A stretch of 64,000 nt of DNA, from positions 1-64,000 of the forward strand of contig SPDT01000010.1 in the NCBI GenBank assembly GCA_008477525.1, read 5' to 3'. This stretch comes from Hypomyces perniciosus. Lineage: Eukaryota > Ascomycota > Sordariomycetes > Hypocreales > Hypocreaceae. The translations under genes were made by a program, and so were the position numbers. The notes beneath the pieces were generated by a model. That model had not been told where the DNA came from. It searched no databases and saw nothing but the letters and a program-made list of their open reading frames with translations. Positions within the stretch are counted from its first letter, which is position 1, and the number at the start of each line of letters is the position of its first letter. Of the stretch, positions 11,314 through 22,095 are shown one piece after another.

Positions 11314-14300
11314 TCAAGAGGATGAAGTAAGGATCCCAAGGCATCGCTCCACCCAGACATCGTCTTGACTATGAAAAATTTGAGCAATAAATGCAGGAGG
11401 ACTATTCATCAAAGAAAGCAACTCCGTTCTTAATTTCATGAGCTCCATCTCTGGCCGTAAATCCAATTCGCTGTTCCGTGGATTCTCTCGATATCCTGCA
11501 TAAGGAACAACCCATCCAAGCTTGCGCAGAATCCGATTGTTCACTCCTTTATGCTCTAGACGATATGTAAGTTGAATACCACCAAGTAAACCGGAGGCGT
11601 ATACCCACCTATTTTCTTCACCATTTCGGGAACCCTAAGAACCATACCATTATCTTCCTCCCAGGGAAACCATTCGGGGTAGAGAAACCAAAGCATTCGA
11701 GTAGCGAGGGTCACAGCTAAAAGCCTGGGATCTTTCCGAGGCCCGGCTTCAAACTGCGATCTGTACATTGGCAGTGCTGGTGTGACAGTGGACGACGCAA
11801 AAGTCAGTACAATCATCAAAAGGAGATCACACAAGGGATCTCCGAGGGCCTGTGTGAGACAGTCACGGGCAGTTTCGTAGTGTGCCAGAACTTTTTGATT
11901 GCCATGAGCGAATAGCTGTCGGGAAGCTTCGAACCCTTCCTCAATAAGCTGTGGAAGCTCGGTGAAAGGAACAGGACACCCAAAGTCAACCACAAACTTC
12001 GGTGTATTGACTTTGACAGCGTCATTGGGTTTATCCTGCTGTACAAGGCTGTTAGGAGAGCCATCCAAGTACATGTTACCACCAAACAACCACCGGCTCT
12101 CGTCGCACATATCCGTATCATCACCACAGATCTTCCATTGATATAGACCGGAAACAAATGGACGAGTGGCAGCGGATTGGTTGATGTTTCTAGACAGTCT
12201 AGTAAATAAGCTGTGCCGGTTGTAATGGGGGATGATCCAGAGGTATGGCAATGCCTGTCTTCCCAGCGAACTTTTCCAGTTTTCTGCATCAGCGAGGCTG
12301 ATGTGAGTCGAGATAGACATGTAGAACTTTCGAGCTAGCTGCCGATAATAGCAGTGATCCCAGAACGTACGGGCAATGCCATCGTCCCAGCCAAAGAGAC
12401 CTTGCACCCTTTCAGGGTACGTATTTCCCAAGCCATGATTTCCTTTCCGCACTTGTGCTAATAAAGGTGCCTCGCCCACCAGGGTGTGAACAATATCGTA
12501 ACTCAATCCTAGCTGTCCTTGCCAGCTCTCTGTATCTTTATCCTTGAGATTCGGATCGAGATCTGGATTGACACAAAGTTGCCGGATCACTTGAAGCGCA
12601 AATTGACGATAGACCATCTTGCGCATATGGTCTAGAATACCGGGGTGATCATCTGGCTGGCTAGTTTGGAGGCGCAGCTCCAATTCTCTAGCTCTGCAAT
12701 ACTCTTGACTAACCGAATTCACGTCTTTCCAGTTGCAAAACACACCCTGCAGTCCATTGAAAGTAAAGCTGGTTGATGTAACAAGCTTGTCGTGGAGGTG
12801 GAGGTTGGGCCAATTGAAAAGATCACGAGGCAACCAAGCAAGACCCGTATGACGCATGCTCCTCTCAAAGTCCAGGCCCCGGAGACATTTGCCCTCTCGA
12901 TTTTTATATGTATCCTTGAACATCTGAGATCGCCTTGCGACATGATGGCAATTAACGCTTGCCTTTAAAGAACGAAGGAGAATTGTGGCCATGATCATAT
13001 TTCTCTGATGATCTTCCCAGCTAGAATCACGACGGGTTCCCCGCACCCGGACAAAGTCAATAGCAGAAATCCATCGATTGAATTCCCATCGCATGAATTT
13101 GTTGACATGGGCGGTTGGCAACACCCAAAATGGGCGGTGAGAACCACATGGGTGTGCTGTGGAAGGATTTAAACCTATGAAGAGATCCCAAGAGATGCGA
13201 TATTCTTCTCGAACGCCAAAGCTAGTCTCGAGAGAGCCATCCAAGGCGTGTCGGATCCGGCATTTCATGGCCTCGAACGCTTTCCGAAGTCGCTTGAGTT
13301 GCGGCGTAGTCTTTAACGAAGTCGCCAAACCGGCATTACGATTTTGCCGAGCAGCCACGATCCACGCGTCAAGCAATGAAGGTGGGCATGTCATTCCCTC
13401 CAAATGTGGCTCGCCGAAAAGTCCATAGTCGCGCTTAGAGGCCGTAGAGAAGAGTTCCTTATTGACGTTGTACCGTTGAGCATAGGCAATGCCTCCCTTG
13501 TGTAGGGGATGTGCTCGACGGGTCTCAACCCTAGCGCTACCTGCTTGGCCGGTTAGGTTCCAATTGAAATGCTCTGATGATATTAGCGGAGATTGACTAC
13601 TGTGTTTCATAGAATCAATCCAAGATTCCAAGCATCGACTTTTCAACAAGAATGTGCTACTGCCTGAAGCGGCAGTATCCTCGAGGCCAACATCTATCCA
13701 TGTGCTCAAGAGATCAGCCTTGGACCAGTCTAAGACTTGACGGAGGTGAGTTGCTATCTTGGTGCGGCATCCTTGGAACGTTGACGATTTTGCTTCCAGC
13801 TTGATGTTCTTCGCACTCAGGACGATGAACATCCCACGGAACTTGGTAAGATCAGGATGCTCAGTTCTTTGAGTCATGTAGCTCCAAGTCGCCTCCAAGT
13901 ATTCTTGAGGGAGATAATGATGCATATCCATGTTATTTGGACCATGCCTGAACACGTTTCTCGCCGGCGACTGTAGGCTTTACTTTCCACATCGTCGAAC
14001 GAACGAGGGTGATGTTGGATTACATCAGGTGGACAAACGCGGCGGATCGCTGGCAGACGGAGACTATCAATCCACACCTGCTGTTCTTCTCTAGTAAGGT
14101 ACGATGTTGTTCGGTAAACATGGGAGATCCTGGGAAAGAAAATATATACGCCAAATTGAGGTGATTGGCGTCCGCTACCCAGTTGAAGGTGGGGAATGAG
14201 GTGCAAGGCCTTCCCTTGATGAAAGACATGAATACTGCTCTTGATATTTCTTGACGTTGGAGGGAAATACGAGACATAAAGCCCCCGGTTGATGGATAGA

Positions 14301-14632
14301 CATGAAGCCCAGGAGATGATGCTGTCCACATCCCAAGTGCGTTGAATGCTTGGGATGTTATTCTGGGACCTTTCAATATCCAATTGTGGGTGATTGTCTC
14401 CACCGCTCAATATCGAGGACCATTCTAAATATGTGTTCTTGTCTTCGTCTGCCTTGTGCGAGAGTGGCGTATGGCCAATTGCATCTGGCACTCCAAGGTT
14501 TTGCCAGTACTCAGCCATCTGCTTGAGGCCGAACATAGGCTGTTCATCTGATTCCATGCTTCTTTCCTCCATGCAGTCACAGAGTTGACTCCACGTTTTT
14601 CCAAAAATGCTTTTGCCAATAAGTGACTCGAT
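11314..14632 (-). CDS. Large unknown protein 2, intact, paralogous C-terminal module
   Basis: Inferred exons are 14632 (or further upstream) to 14024, 13970-11609 and 11555-11314. Intron A (13971-14023, 53 nt; GTAATC donor, CTACAG acceptor) and intron B (11556-11608, 53 nt; GTGGGT donor, TCTAG acceptor) both keep the frame. The joined protein exceeds 1,000 residues. Its last 210 or so residues match gene 1 (VVDFGCPVPFTELP, TRMLWFLYPEWFPW, then EHKG-NNR and VWVERC in the last exon), and the final intron lies at the same codon in both genes. The long middle exon is open for about 790 codons without stops, which argues for recent selection. The 5' end is uncertain: the frame opens at 14632 behind an AG acceptor at 14627, so it probably joins the AT-hook ORF upstream through a short intron or a frameshift. 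No known family is recognised. Confidence 0.6.
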
Positions 14633-15507
14633 TCAGCAGCGTCATTAGGGCCATCTTCGATATCCATATCACTCCGAGCATCCGAGGCCTCCGACTCCGA
14701 CTCGAAGTCTGCTTCAAAGACGTCCTCTGACTGGAACGCAAGATCAGGATTCGTTTCCTCGCCGCCTTCTTCCAGACTATTCATATCTTCTTCTTCCTGC
14801 CCTTCCCTCAAGCCGTCTTTGGATGTATTAACGGCTTCCACCCCTACTCTTTCCGTCTCTAGGCCAGCCGGCTCGTTGAGTCGCCCAGGAACCAGCCGTG
14901 TGCTACTGTCTCTATCCATAGCAGGTGTCAAAGCAGCATGGCTTAATTGAAAGGCCGAAGCATGAAGTGTCTCGTCATCATCGCTAAGAGCAAAATTATC
15001 GTCGCTCCGCGCTCCTTCATTTAAGGGTAGCACACTCGCGCTTACGGGTTCTGGAGTTCTCAATGACGTATGGGTTGTCTTGCATTGTCTAATTGTATTG
15101 CATAACTCTTTCGGGAGCGGCGGTATTGGATAACGAGACGGTACCACTTCGGTGGATAGCATGTCACACCTTGTAGATTGTAGAGGCAATTCGTCGCTGA
15201 GGGTAATGATCTCGTTTGGACCAAGGGCCGGGGACCTTTGAGGTGATGTGGTGATTCGGCATACTAAGCTAGCAGTATCCGCGAGGACATCGAGACAGTC
15301 TGATGATTGCAAATGCGCCCGTGGTGTAGATGAAGGTGGCGTAGGTTGTATCTGTTGGGCCACGTAGACTCGAAATCGGACATCAGTGTGTGCATTAGCA
15401 GATTGAAGCCGTCTTCGGACACGTTTCGCAATGACGTCTTGCCTCGCCTTCTCCTCTTTAGAACCATACTTTCGGGGTCGACCGCGTTTCTTGGGTGTCC
15501 GTAGCAT
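14425..15507 (-). CDS. AT-hook, acidic protein; probable 5' exon of protein 2
   Basis: The ORF begins with a canonical AT-hook (KKRGRPRKYGSK, residues 6-17) followed by a basic stretch (AKRVRRRL). It then has Ser/Thr/Pro-rich and strongly acidic segments (EGQEEEDMNSLEEGGEE, FEADFESESEASD). AT-hooks bind the minor groove of AT-rich DNA, which is plentiful at this chromosome end. The last 70 codons overlap the frame of protein 2 and look less protein-like than the overlapping frame (SIFGKTWSQLCDC), so the true splice site probably lies at about 14630-14680. A 46-nt GTGATA...CGAG intron fits by sequence but not by phase. The start codon sits inside the edge of a 215-bp dispersed repeat, which must then supply its promoter. 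Confidence 0.55.
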   Translation of the reverse strand: MLRTPKKRGRPRKYGSKEEKARQDVIAKRVRRRLQSANAHTDVRFRVYVAQQIQPTPPSSTPRAHLQSSDCLDVLADTASLVCRITTSPQRSPALGPNEIITLSDELPLQSTRCDMLSTEVVPSRYPIPPLPKELCNTIRQCKTTHTSLRTPEPVSASVLPLNEGARSDDNFALSDDDETLHASAFQLSHAALTPAMDRDSSTRLVPGRLNEPAGLETERVGVEAVNTSKDGLREGQEEEDMNSLEEGGEETNPDLAFQSEDVFEADFESESEASDARSDMDIEDGPNDAAESSHLLAKAFLEKRGVNSVTAWRKEAWNQMNSLCSASSRWLSTGKTLECQMQLAIRHSRTRQTKTRTHI

Positions 15508-15713
15508 GGTTAGCGTATGTCCTATATTGCTGATTGAGTCAAGAACTCATGAGAACCCCTGAAAATAAGCTGCAATGACCCCGGAATCCTAAAGAGGCTA
15601 GTGTCTTGACCGCGAAATTTCAAATAGGTTAGTGTTGTGACCGCAAAATTCAAAGAGGTAATTTACGCGAACCCGACTCCTTAGCCAGCTAGGCACAATT
15701 CGACATATAGAAT
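15499..15713. repeat. 215-bp dispersed repeat, copy 1
   Basis: Begins CCGTAGCATGGTTAGCG and ends GACATATAGAAT. It is almost identical to 46971-47185, with only four substitutions by eye, and each of them is C-to-T or G-to-A in copy 2. Here it covers the start codon and upstream region of the AT-hook ORF. In the other copy it lies directly before the zinc-finger LINE. I see no target duplication. Confidence 0.85.
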
Positions 15714-16584
15714 TAGCTTATATGTAAGCGAGGCCACTTAATTATTATATTCCGAATTAATTTCAGGTACTAGGTCATCTACTGTGTCGGCTATAGTTAT
15801 TGAAATAAGATTATTGGGTTCAGCACTTAAGGCTAGCGGTAGTGTCTTTAGAAGCAATTAATCATCTAGCATAGGAATTTCTTCCTCTGCTATTAGCTCT
15901 AGTAGAGGGCTAGGTGCAGGGAGGAAGTTAAAGATCTCCAGATCGTTAATCGGTAAGTTATAGTTATAGTTATCCCTAAAATCGACAACACTTAATACAT
16001 TAGTTCCTATAATACTATTGCCGGGCCAAATGGAATTTTCGCCGCTAATTCTATAAAATAGTAAAGGCAAGATAAAGGGAAATCCTAAGTGTCACGTTCC
16101 GAGCACGTTTCCCTTATATACAGTTGGTACCGTCATGATAATTGCTAGAAATGCGATTATTAGCCCATTCTTTTGCCTGTTGGCGTGACGGTATGACGGT
16201 TCGTCACAATTAAGATAGTACATAGTTATTTACCCTGCTATAGTCCTAAAAGCTTTATTAATAATATGTATTTAGGAGTAATTTAGAATCGTTAGTGATC
16301 CGAGTTTAACGTAAGTCTGCCGATCATTGCGGGAAATCCTCGTAATGCCGCCCGCCATAATTCGAGCTTGAGGGTTTTACTTGAGCTTGTAGGCTGGGGT
16401 GTCTGGCTTGAATTGACCTAGCTTGGGCTGTAATCAGCGTTGACAGCTGATTCCTCTCTAAAGCGTATCCACCCCCATAAGTAATCGCCCAATTCCAGAG
16501 GATTTCATGACGCTATTAGCTATGTGCAGTGCATAAAAATGGATACACACTAGCAGTCCAGATAATAGAGATATACTACTCCGT
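15714..16584. other. Intergenic, decayed repeat DNA
   Basis: AT-rich sequence with one short minus-strand frame (15858-16070, ending LLELIAEEEIPMLDD) that looks like the tail of a lost element protein but cannot be assigned. From 16090 to 16208 a segment starts TGTCACG and ends GTCACA like a short LTR, but no second copy or target duplication is visible. Confidence 0.4.
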
Positions 16585-16836
16585 CAAGCGGGCTGCAACA
16601 AAAGCGAGACCGCAAAATGGCCTTACACACACAACAACACAACACAACACGGCTTGTAAATTTGACTATCCAACACATCTAACACCCGGTCATCCTGACT
16701 TCCAAATCTAATACGGCTTTAAACCTATCTGGCATAGAGTCGATCCAGCCATTAATACTGTGATGTCATGGGTGGTGGTGGTGGTGTTGTGTGTGTGAGG
16801 CCATTTTGCGGTCTCGCTTTTTTTGCAGCCCGCTTG
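16585..16836. mobile_element. MITE derived from a mariner-type transposon
   Basis: Terminal inverted repeats of about 60 bp (CAAGCGGGCTGCAA, then AGCGAGACCGCAAAATGGCC, then ACAC-rich) face each other about 250 bp apart. The interior is not random. Near 16700-16755, read on the minus strand, it still encodes NGWIDSMPDRFKAVLD-like residues that match the end of the mariner transposase at 40506-41048. This is therefore an internal-deletion derivative of that family. It needs a transposase supplied in trans. Confidence 0.8.
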
Positions 16837-17836
16837 TCCGTACAAATCCTGGTAATACTACGATACTCCGCAGTCTAAATCCTTGTCACACACTTCACCG
16901 TTATCATTGCCGAAGCGCTCGGCATAGAGCCCACAACCCCACCAGAATGTTTGACGACTCGCCCCTCAAGGTCATGCGATACCCCGCCAGTCGGACAACC
17001 AAGCAGCAGGGCGCAGGCCCTGCTAGTTCTGGAAGGGCAGTGGGTCGCCATCTGACTTCTTTGGAAAGAGGGGCCAATATCAGTGGGACAGATGCTGCAG
17101 AGCATACGGCGTTTTATTACGCGCTTTTTTTTATTGGAGCCATCATGTCCATTACGCTGAGCCTAAAAGACAATGAACATGTATCAGATGACGACGATAT
17201 GCGAGACGATACGCAATTTTGTGTGCTATTGTTTGAAAACACCAGTTACGTAGTCAGCTTGTTCACTTCACGAAGATGGGGCGCCAGAATTCCACTCAAT
17301 TGCTCCATATCCTCTTTGTTCCCTCCCCTCTTCCTTGGATTCTCTTCCTGCCATTTTATCATAGAGAAGCAGAACGCCGCGCGTTCTGTTTCACCTCACA
17401 TCAGATCACAGGTTCCCTTGCATATACATTTTTGCTTATTCCCAACAACTAGACCGACGTTATCCGACAGCTACACACGATGGTGGAGGCTCGGTCGAGG
17501 CTATGCAACCCGAAAACTTGGAGGATCTGCCGAAGATCGACTAGGCAAGTATAGAGGACAACCACAGTAACAGTAGCATTAGGTACTCGGTTTTACACAG
17601 CAAACGGAACGCTTGGGTATGTCGCATGGCGACGGTCACAACGGCAGGAGAAATGATCATACGAAAAGACTGTGTGTTCATTCTAATGAGCTATCTAGGT
17701 GGCAGCAAGCTGCTGCTTAAATACTTGAAGAAATGGTAATGAGTGTGTAGGCTGTTTGCATCGATTGTGCTGTTTCCGGTAAGTTGACCGTTTCCGTTGT
17801 GTAGGCTGTTTCCGACAGGGTAGTTAGGCAGAAGCC
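16837..17836. other. Intergenic, nothing assignable
   Basis: A 259-codon frame runs through here (from 16791) but starts inside the MITE and has unconvincing composition. I see no domain, RNA gene or tandem repeat. Confidence 0.4.
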
Positions 17837-17959
17837 GCCTCAGGAGACGACTTTACACAGTGGGGGGCGGAGCTGCGCGTCCGGGGAAGACCGGACCGAG
17901 TGGTCATCGACGAATGCCACCTCACCTGCCCTCGCAAGCCACAGGCCAGCCGCAGGTAA
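17837..17959 (+). pseudogene. RecQ-like helicase fragment with DEAH-box-type motif II (DECH)
   Basis: A 40-codon frame reads GDDFTQWGAELRVRGRPD followed by RVVIDECHL. This is Walker B motif II in the DECH form found in fungal telomere-linked RecQ helicases, where the preceding residues F-x-QW are also typical. The frame ends at TAA, but CGCAG|GTAAGC at 17955 is a good 5' splice site, so this could be an old exon. No motif I, III-VI or RQC domain remains nearby. Confidence 0.65.
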
Positions 17960-17971
17960 GCAAAGCAAGGT

Positions 17972-18300
17972 ATGTATAGTAAACAGCCAAATGAAATACA
18001 AAATGGATCTGTTTGCTTACTTACCCGAATACCCGTTGCTATTCACAGGATTTGCAAATTTGCATATGTGGCCAATAAAGTGAAAAGCCGTTTAAAAAGG
18101 CAGCATGCCCCGGCAACGACCGCAGAGGCCAAGCGAATTAGTGAGGTTATAAAAGCAATCCCGGAATTATAAAACCAATTCCCGTCATCCGACCGCCGAA
18201 ATCAGATGTGTTAGGATGTAACGAATGCCCGTATGTCGTCCGGCAACAACGCCCTATACGAACGGAAACGCGGCTGGGAAACCCTGGAAATTCCCAGGAA
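17972..18300 (+). pseudogene. OrsD/DUF3505-type zinc-finger fragment of a telomere-linked RecQ gene
   Basis: The frame reads VKSRLKRQHAPATTAEAKR then ISEVIKAIPEL and stops at 18172. One base out of frame the homology resumes with IKPIPVIRPPK and the finger-like CNECPYVVRQQ. This matches the N-terminal C2H2-like region of fungal OrsD (PF12013) proteins, which in subtelomeric helicases precedes the RecQ core. A one-base deletion in GAATTATAAAACC explains the break. In an intact gene this part lies before the DECH motif; here it lies after it, so the pieces have been rearranged. Confidence 0.6.
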
Positions 18301-18455
18301 AAAGCACGGTAAATCTCTAAGATTTCCTGGGGGCATATCCCGGAGAAATTCCTACCATTTTCCGGCCAATTCCTTTGGATTTCCTGCTTTCCAGCGTGTC
18401 ATTTAGCCACGGACAAGAAGCTAGACCGCCACCATTCTCAACTTAACCCGTCGCC

Positions 18456-19597
18456 ATGGAGCCGACTGTGCATGAACTTGATTCACAAGGCGATACTCTT
18501 CTTACCCTCCACAATCCGAACGCGCCATTTGCAGCACAGAATGTGATTTTTGCATTGTGGAGTAATGCCCTGCCACAGTGCAATACCTGGGAAATAAGAC
18601 AAAAGGAGCAACGGTTATGGACTGTCCCAGTTGAATCAATCAATACATCTACCACAGGCCCTATACAAATGCGACTCTCATCGAAGCATCTAAAGCTAGC
18701 GTCCGATTATTTTAGGAAGATGATGTCCCACAACTGGAAGGAATCTACACCCAAAGATGGCTTCTTATTTTCTGCAACTGCCAACGACTGGAATGAAGAA
18801 GCGTTGCTCACCATTATGCGCATACTTCATGGTCGAACAACAATGGTACCACACATCGTCAACCTCGAAATGCTCGCTAAAGTAGCTGTCCTTATTGATT
18901 ATTATAAATGTCACGAGGCCACGCATTTCTTCACAAAAGCTTGGATTAACAACTTAATCGAACCCATTCCTGCTTCCTTCGGAAGAAGTCTGTTGCTTAG
19001 GTTTTTTGTGTCTTGGGTATTTCAAGAAGCCGACACCTTCCGGCAGTTATCGCAGATCATCATACGAGAGAGCAGAGGTCCAGTTAACCCTCAAGACTTA
19101 CCAATTCCAGGGGCAATTATTGGTGAGATAATATGAATAGTCTGCCGTTAGTAAGTTAACTAACCTCATCTCTAGACGCTCTCGATAAGAGAAGGCAAGA
19201 TATTGTATCTGGGGTTATTTCGAGTCTTAATAACCTAAAAGTACAATTTTATCAGAGCACAGATGGATGCTCATTTAATTGCTCTTCAATATCATTAGGC
19301 GCTCTTATGAAGGGTATGAATACAATGGGCCTGCTTGATCCTCCGCCGACAACACCATTTCACGGCTATAGTTTCATGGCCTTGGAAGAGACTGCCAAAA
19401 AAATCATGGAGCCAAATTACAACAACATCACTCATTACATACCTCAGCCTGTTAGACCTCCGACATCTGGTAGGCATCAATACTCGAAACCTGAGCCTCG
19501 CAGCTGCAGTCTCATAGTGAAGATTAATTCGATAATCGATGTACAACTTGGCAAGGCAAACGGATTGGATTTAAACAGTTTTATTACTGAAAGCTGA
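18456..19597 (+). CDS. BTB/POZ domain protein, two exons
   Basis: Exon 1 is 18456-19122 and exon 2 is 19176-19597. The 53-nt intron has a GTGAGA donor, a CTAAC branch site and a TCTAG acceptor, and joins the codon for Asp in frame to give about 362 aa. Residues 67-90 (MRLSSKHLKLASDYFRKMM) are the characteristic 'S-S-x-H-L-x-x-A-S-x-Y-F' core of fungal BTB domains, followed by helices matching the rest of the fold. BTB proteins form homo- or heterodimers and often recruit Cullin-3, but the partner cannot be told here. No other domain is visible in the C-terminal half. The gene is fully open although it is flanked on both sides by pieces of a broken helicase gene, which suggests it was inserted into, or carried with, that repeat. 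Confidence 0.8.
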
Positions 19598-20689
19598 AAA
19601 AAGCTAAAACTTTATAGCCTTTACGACTTGGTTGAACTGCTGCTACTGGGCGGCAGATAGTGGCAATATATCAGTGGAAGTTTAGGTCTTCCTTATCTAG
19701 TGAAATCATACTTGGCTGACCGTCTGTGGATTGCTCGGTCACAACGTCAAACTCAGCTGAAATAGTAGATCGACACCTAGTAGTCAATGCTATTATTATT
19801 TCTAGTAGAGTTGATTTTCTAGCCCCCTGCCCCTATGGCAGAGTGGTTGATCTGTCTAGGAGACCTTTGTAGTGTCATTGCTCAAGCAACCTCTCTAGAT
19901 CTTCTAGAGCACATACTTGAAAGAGTATGTAAGGCAGTACGGTAAACCTTCTTAAAATTATTTTAAGAGGTGCCTAGGGGCTACACGAGTATTGCTCCGG
20001 AAAAGCAGACGATTCGGAGCGGGTGCGGCTGTGATGCAGGCGAATTTATGTTGGTGCGACCGTGAGGCCGCCCATCGTGACACGCGTCACAACACAACCG
20101 CGTCGCTCCTTGGTCGGCCTTATGCTAGCTATTCTACCACAAAGAGGGATTTGGGTTATGAAAACCACCCGATTCTTCGATTGTTCTAATCAAGAGACAG
20201 GGCACCCTCGGGCTCGGCCAGCTCCGGGTCAACAGCGCGGTAAGCGGAATAGAAACCCACGCGTTGTTGGGAGGGCTGGAGTCCTCTTCTTAAGTGTCCC
20301 TTCTTACTGTAATGGAAGCTGTTAACTGGCGGCTATAGGGTGGTCGACGGATCTGTTGAGGCTATAAGCGGCTACAGAACAACCAGGCTACTCTACGAGA
20401 CGTTCAGACAGCGCACCGCAATAAGAACACATAAGGAAGAAGCGAGTCGGGCTAGTGATAGGATCGGGTTAAGGCCGTGCTGGCTGGGCAGCCCTGAACT
20501 CCCCTATTGCAAGACATGGTCGGCGGATAGGAGGAGACTCCCTTCGTAACGGGAAGCTAGGCCTGGGGTCGCGCCCAGATAAACTAGTGGGCCGTAGCAG
20601 TATACCAAGACCAGAGAAAGGGTTAGGTCTGGCTCGCAACCAGGTTTCACCAGTCGTTGGATGATTGCTTTAAGGAGTTGGTATACTGG
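19598..20689. other. Intergenic, possible LINE-derived debris
   Basis: No convincing gene. Around 20690 the sequence GGCTCGAGAGGACGGA matches one at 29936 inside LINE debris, so part of this stretch is probably the same LINE family. A tRNA A-box-like string (GGCAGAGTGGT) at 19855 has no matching B box or cloverleaf. Confidence 0.4.
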
Positions 20690-22010
20690 CTCGAGAGGAC
20701 GGAAGCGCATGTCGGTCAGTTAAGAGATCAGGAACCCAGATCCTGGCTCGCACCCAGGGCGGTCTCGCTACGAGATCGTGATGTCGTCGCTGGATATGCT
20801 GATTGAGACTGGCTTAAGGTGCAAACCTTTGGAACGCGACCACAGCGCACGCGTAACGACTACGAAGCGCCGTAAGACGACTGTGGCACCGCTGCTGGAC
20901 TGGCAATTTGGCTTTGGATGAGGTAACTAGCACTTTCAGACCTGGCTCTCACCTAGGGCGGTCTCCGGATCGTGATGTCGTCACTGAACAGAAGCTAGCC
21001 ACAGCCTCCAAGTATCAAAGGTCGCCGCCAAAAGCGCCAACGTCAACCTGAGCTAGTCCTCGATATTAGATTAGAAGGGCAGTCACTCCAACCTAAACCT
21101 TGCATCAAATGGCTTGGCGTTATCCTTGATAGCCGCCTCTCTTTCCAATCGCATGTAGAGGCACAGGCTTCAAGTGCACTAAGAGCAGCAAACTTCTTAA
21201 AGTCGTTAAATAAGACAAGGAAGGGATCGCCTTCAATCGCAATCCAGAGCTATTGTACTACTAATAGCACTATATGGATCCGAGGCTTGGTATCCAGGCC
21301 TGACCCGTTCAAGCTTTGCTAGGCCTAGCCGGCTTGTTAGCACTAGTATTGCTAGCCTAATAGGAAGATCGATAAGGCTCTTAAGGCAGCAGCCAAAACT
21401 GTTATCCCTGTCTGGAAAACCACTCCGATACCAGTCATCCATAGAGAATCAGGAATCCCACCAGCATCTATAGCTCTAGAGCAAGCCCGACTAAAGGCTT
21501 CAGCTAGATTCGCTGGACTAGACCGGTCCCACCCGATCGCTATCCGTACAGACTGCCAGCTAGCTAACCGCTTCCGCACAAGACTACAACTCACAGCTCA
21601 GCTATCAAAGCGATGCCCTGGACCGACTTTCGAGCAGGTAGACCAGCTTGATCAGGCTAGTCTGCGAGACCACGCTAGCCCCATCCTAGCTGGGCCTGGC
21701 CTCTCTGACCTTGGCAAGGACATTGCAGCCCAGAAACACCTCCAGCAGTTGAGAATCTCCCCCTAACTGCAATAGCTGCCTATTCAGATGGGTCACAGCT
21801 AGCAGGCAAGACTGGCTGGGGAACAGTTGTATACTACCGAGCCCGCGTACGAAGCCACGGAGCCCTCGCTAACTGCGAGGTTTTCGACGCAGAAGCGGTT
21901 GGCGTTGTCAGAGCGATCAAGCTAGCTGAAAAAGACCAGTTGGTGGCGGCATTACCACTACGCCTGATTTGCCATGGAGACAAGGTGTGCAATGCCAGCG
22001 TTTTTTTCTC
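20690..22010 (+). mobile_element. Degenerate LINE (Tad1/I-like) with RT thumb and RNase H remnants
   Basis: The decoded fragments are in order. Near 21100 is CIKWLGVILDSRLSFQSHVE, the segment that follows the catalytic palm in fungal LINE reverse transcriptases. Around 21390-21770 come IPVWKTTPIPVIHRESGIPP and downstream residues. At 21775-21990 there is an RNase H signature, AAYSDGSQLAGKTGWG plus VFDAEAVGVVRA, which keeps the D and E active-site positions. Frameshifts and stops separate the pieces. Two copies of a CCTGGCTC(G/T)CACC(C/T)AGGGCGG segment at about 20752 and 20938 suggest internal duplication. Confidence 0.65.
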
Positions 22011-22095
22011 TCTAGGGCGGGCAATCGGTAGTTTGAAGTGAGTGGAAAGGCTGCAGGGCAGAGGAAGGCACCCGGTATAAACACGCGCATCCTTA

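Noticed and set aside
16090..16208. Possible 119-bp solo LTR (TGTCACG...GTCACA)
   Set aside because: No second copy in the window and no target duplication.
16791..17570. 259-codon open frame
   Set aside because: Starts inside the MITE end, mixed composition, no domain and no splice structure; likely chance.
19838..19935. tRNA-like A box (GGCAGAGTGGT)
   Set aside because: No B box, no acceptor pairing and no cloverleaf.
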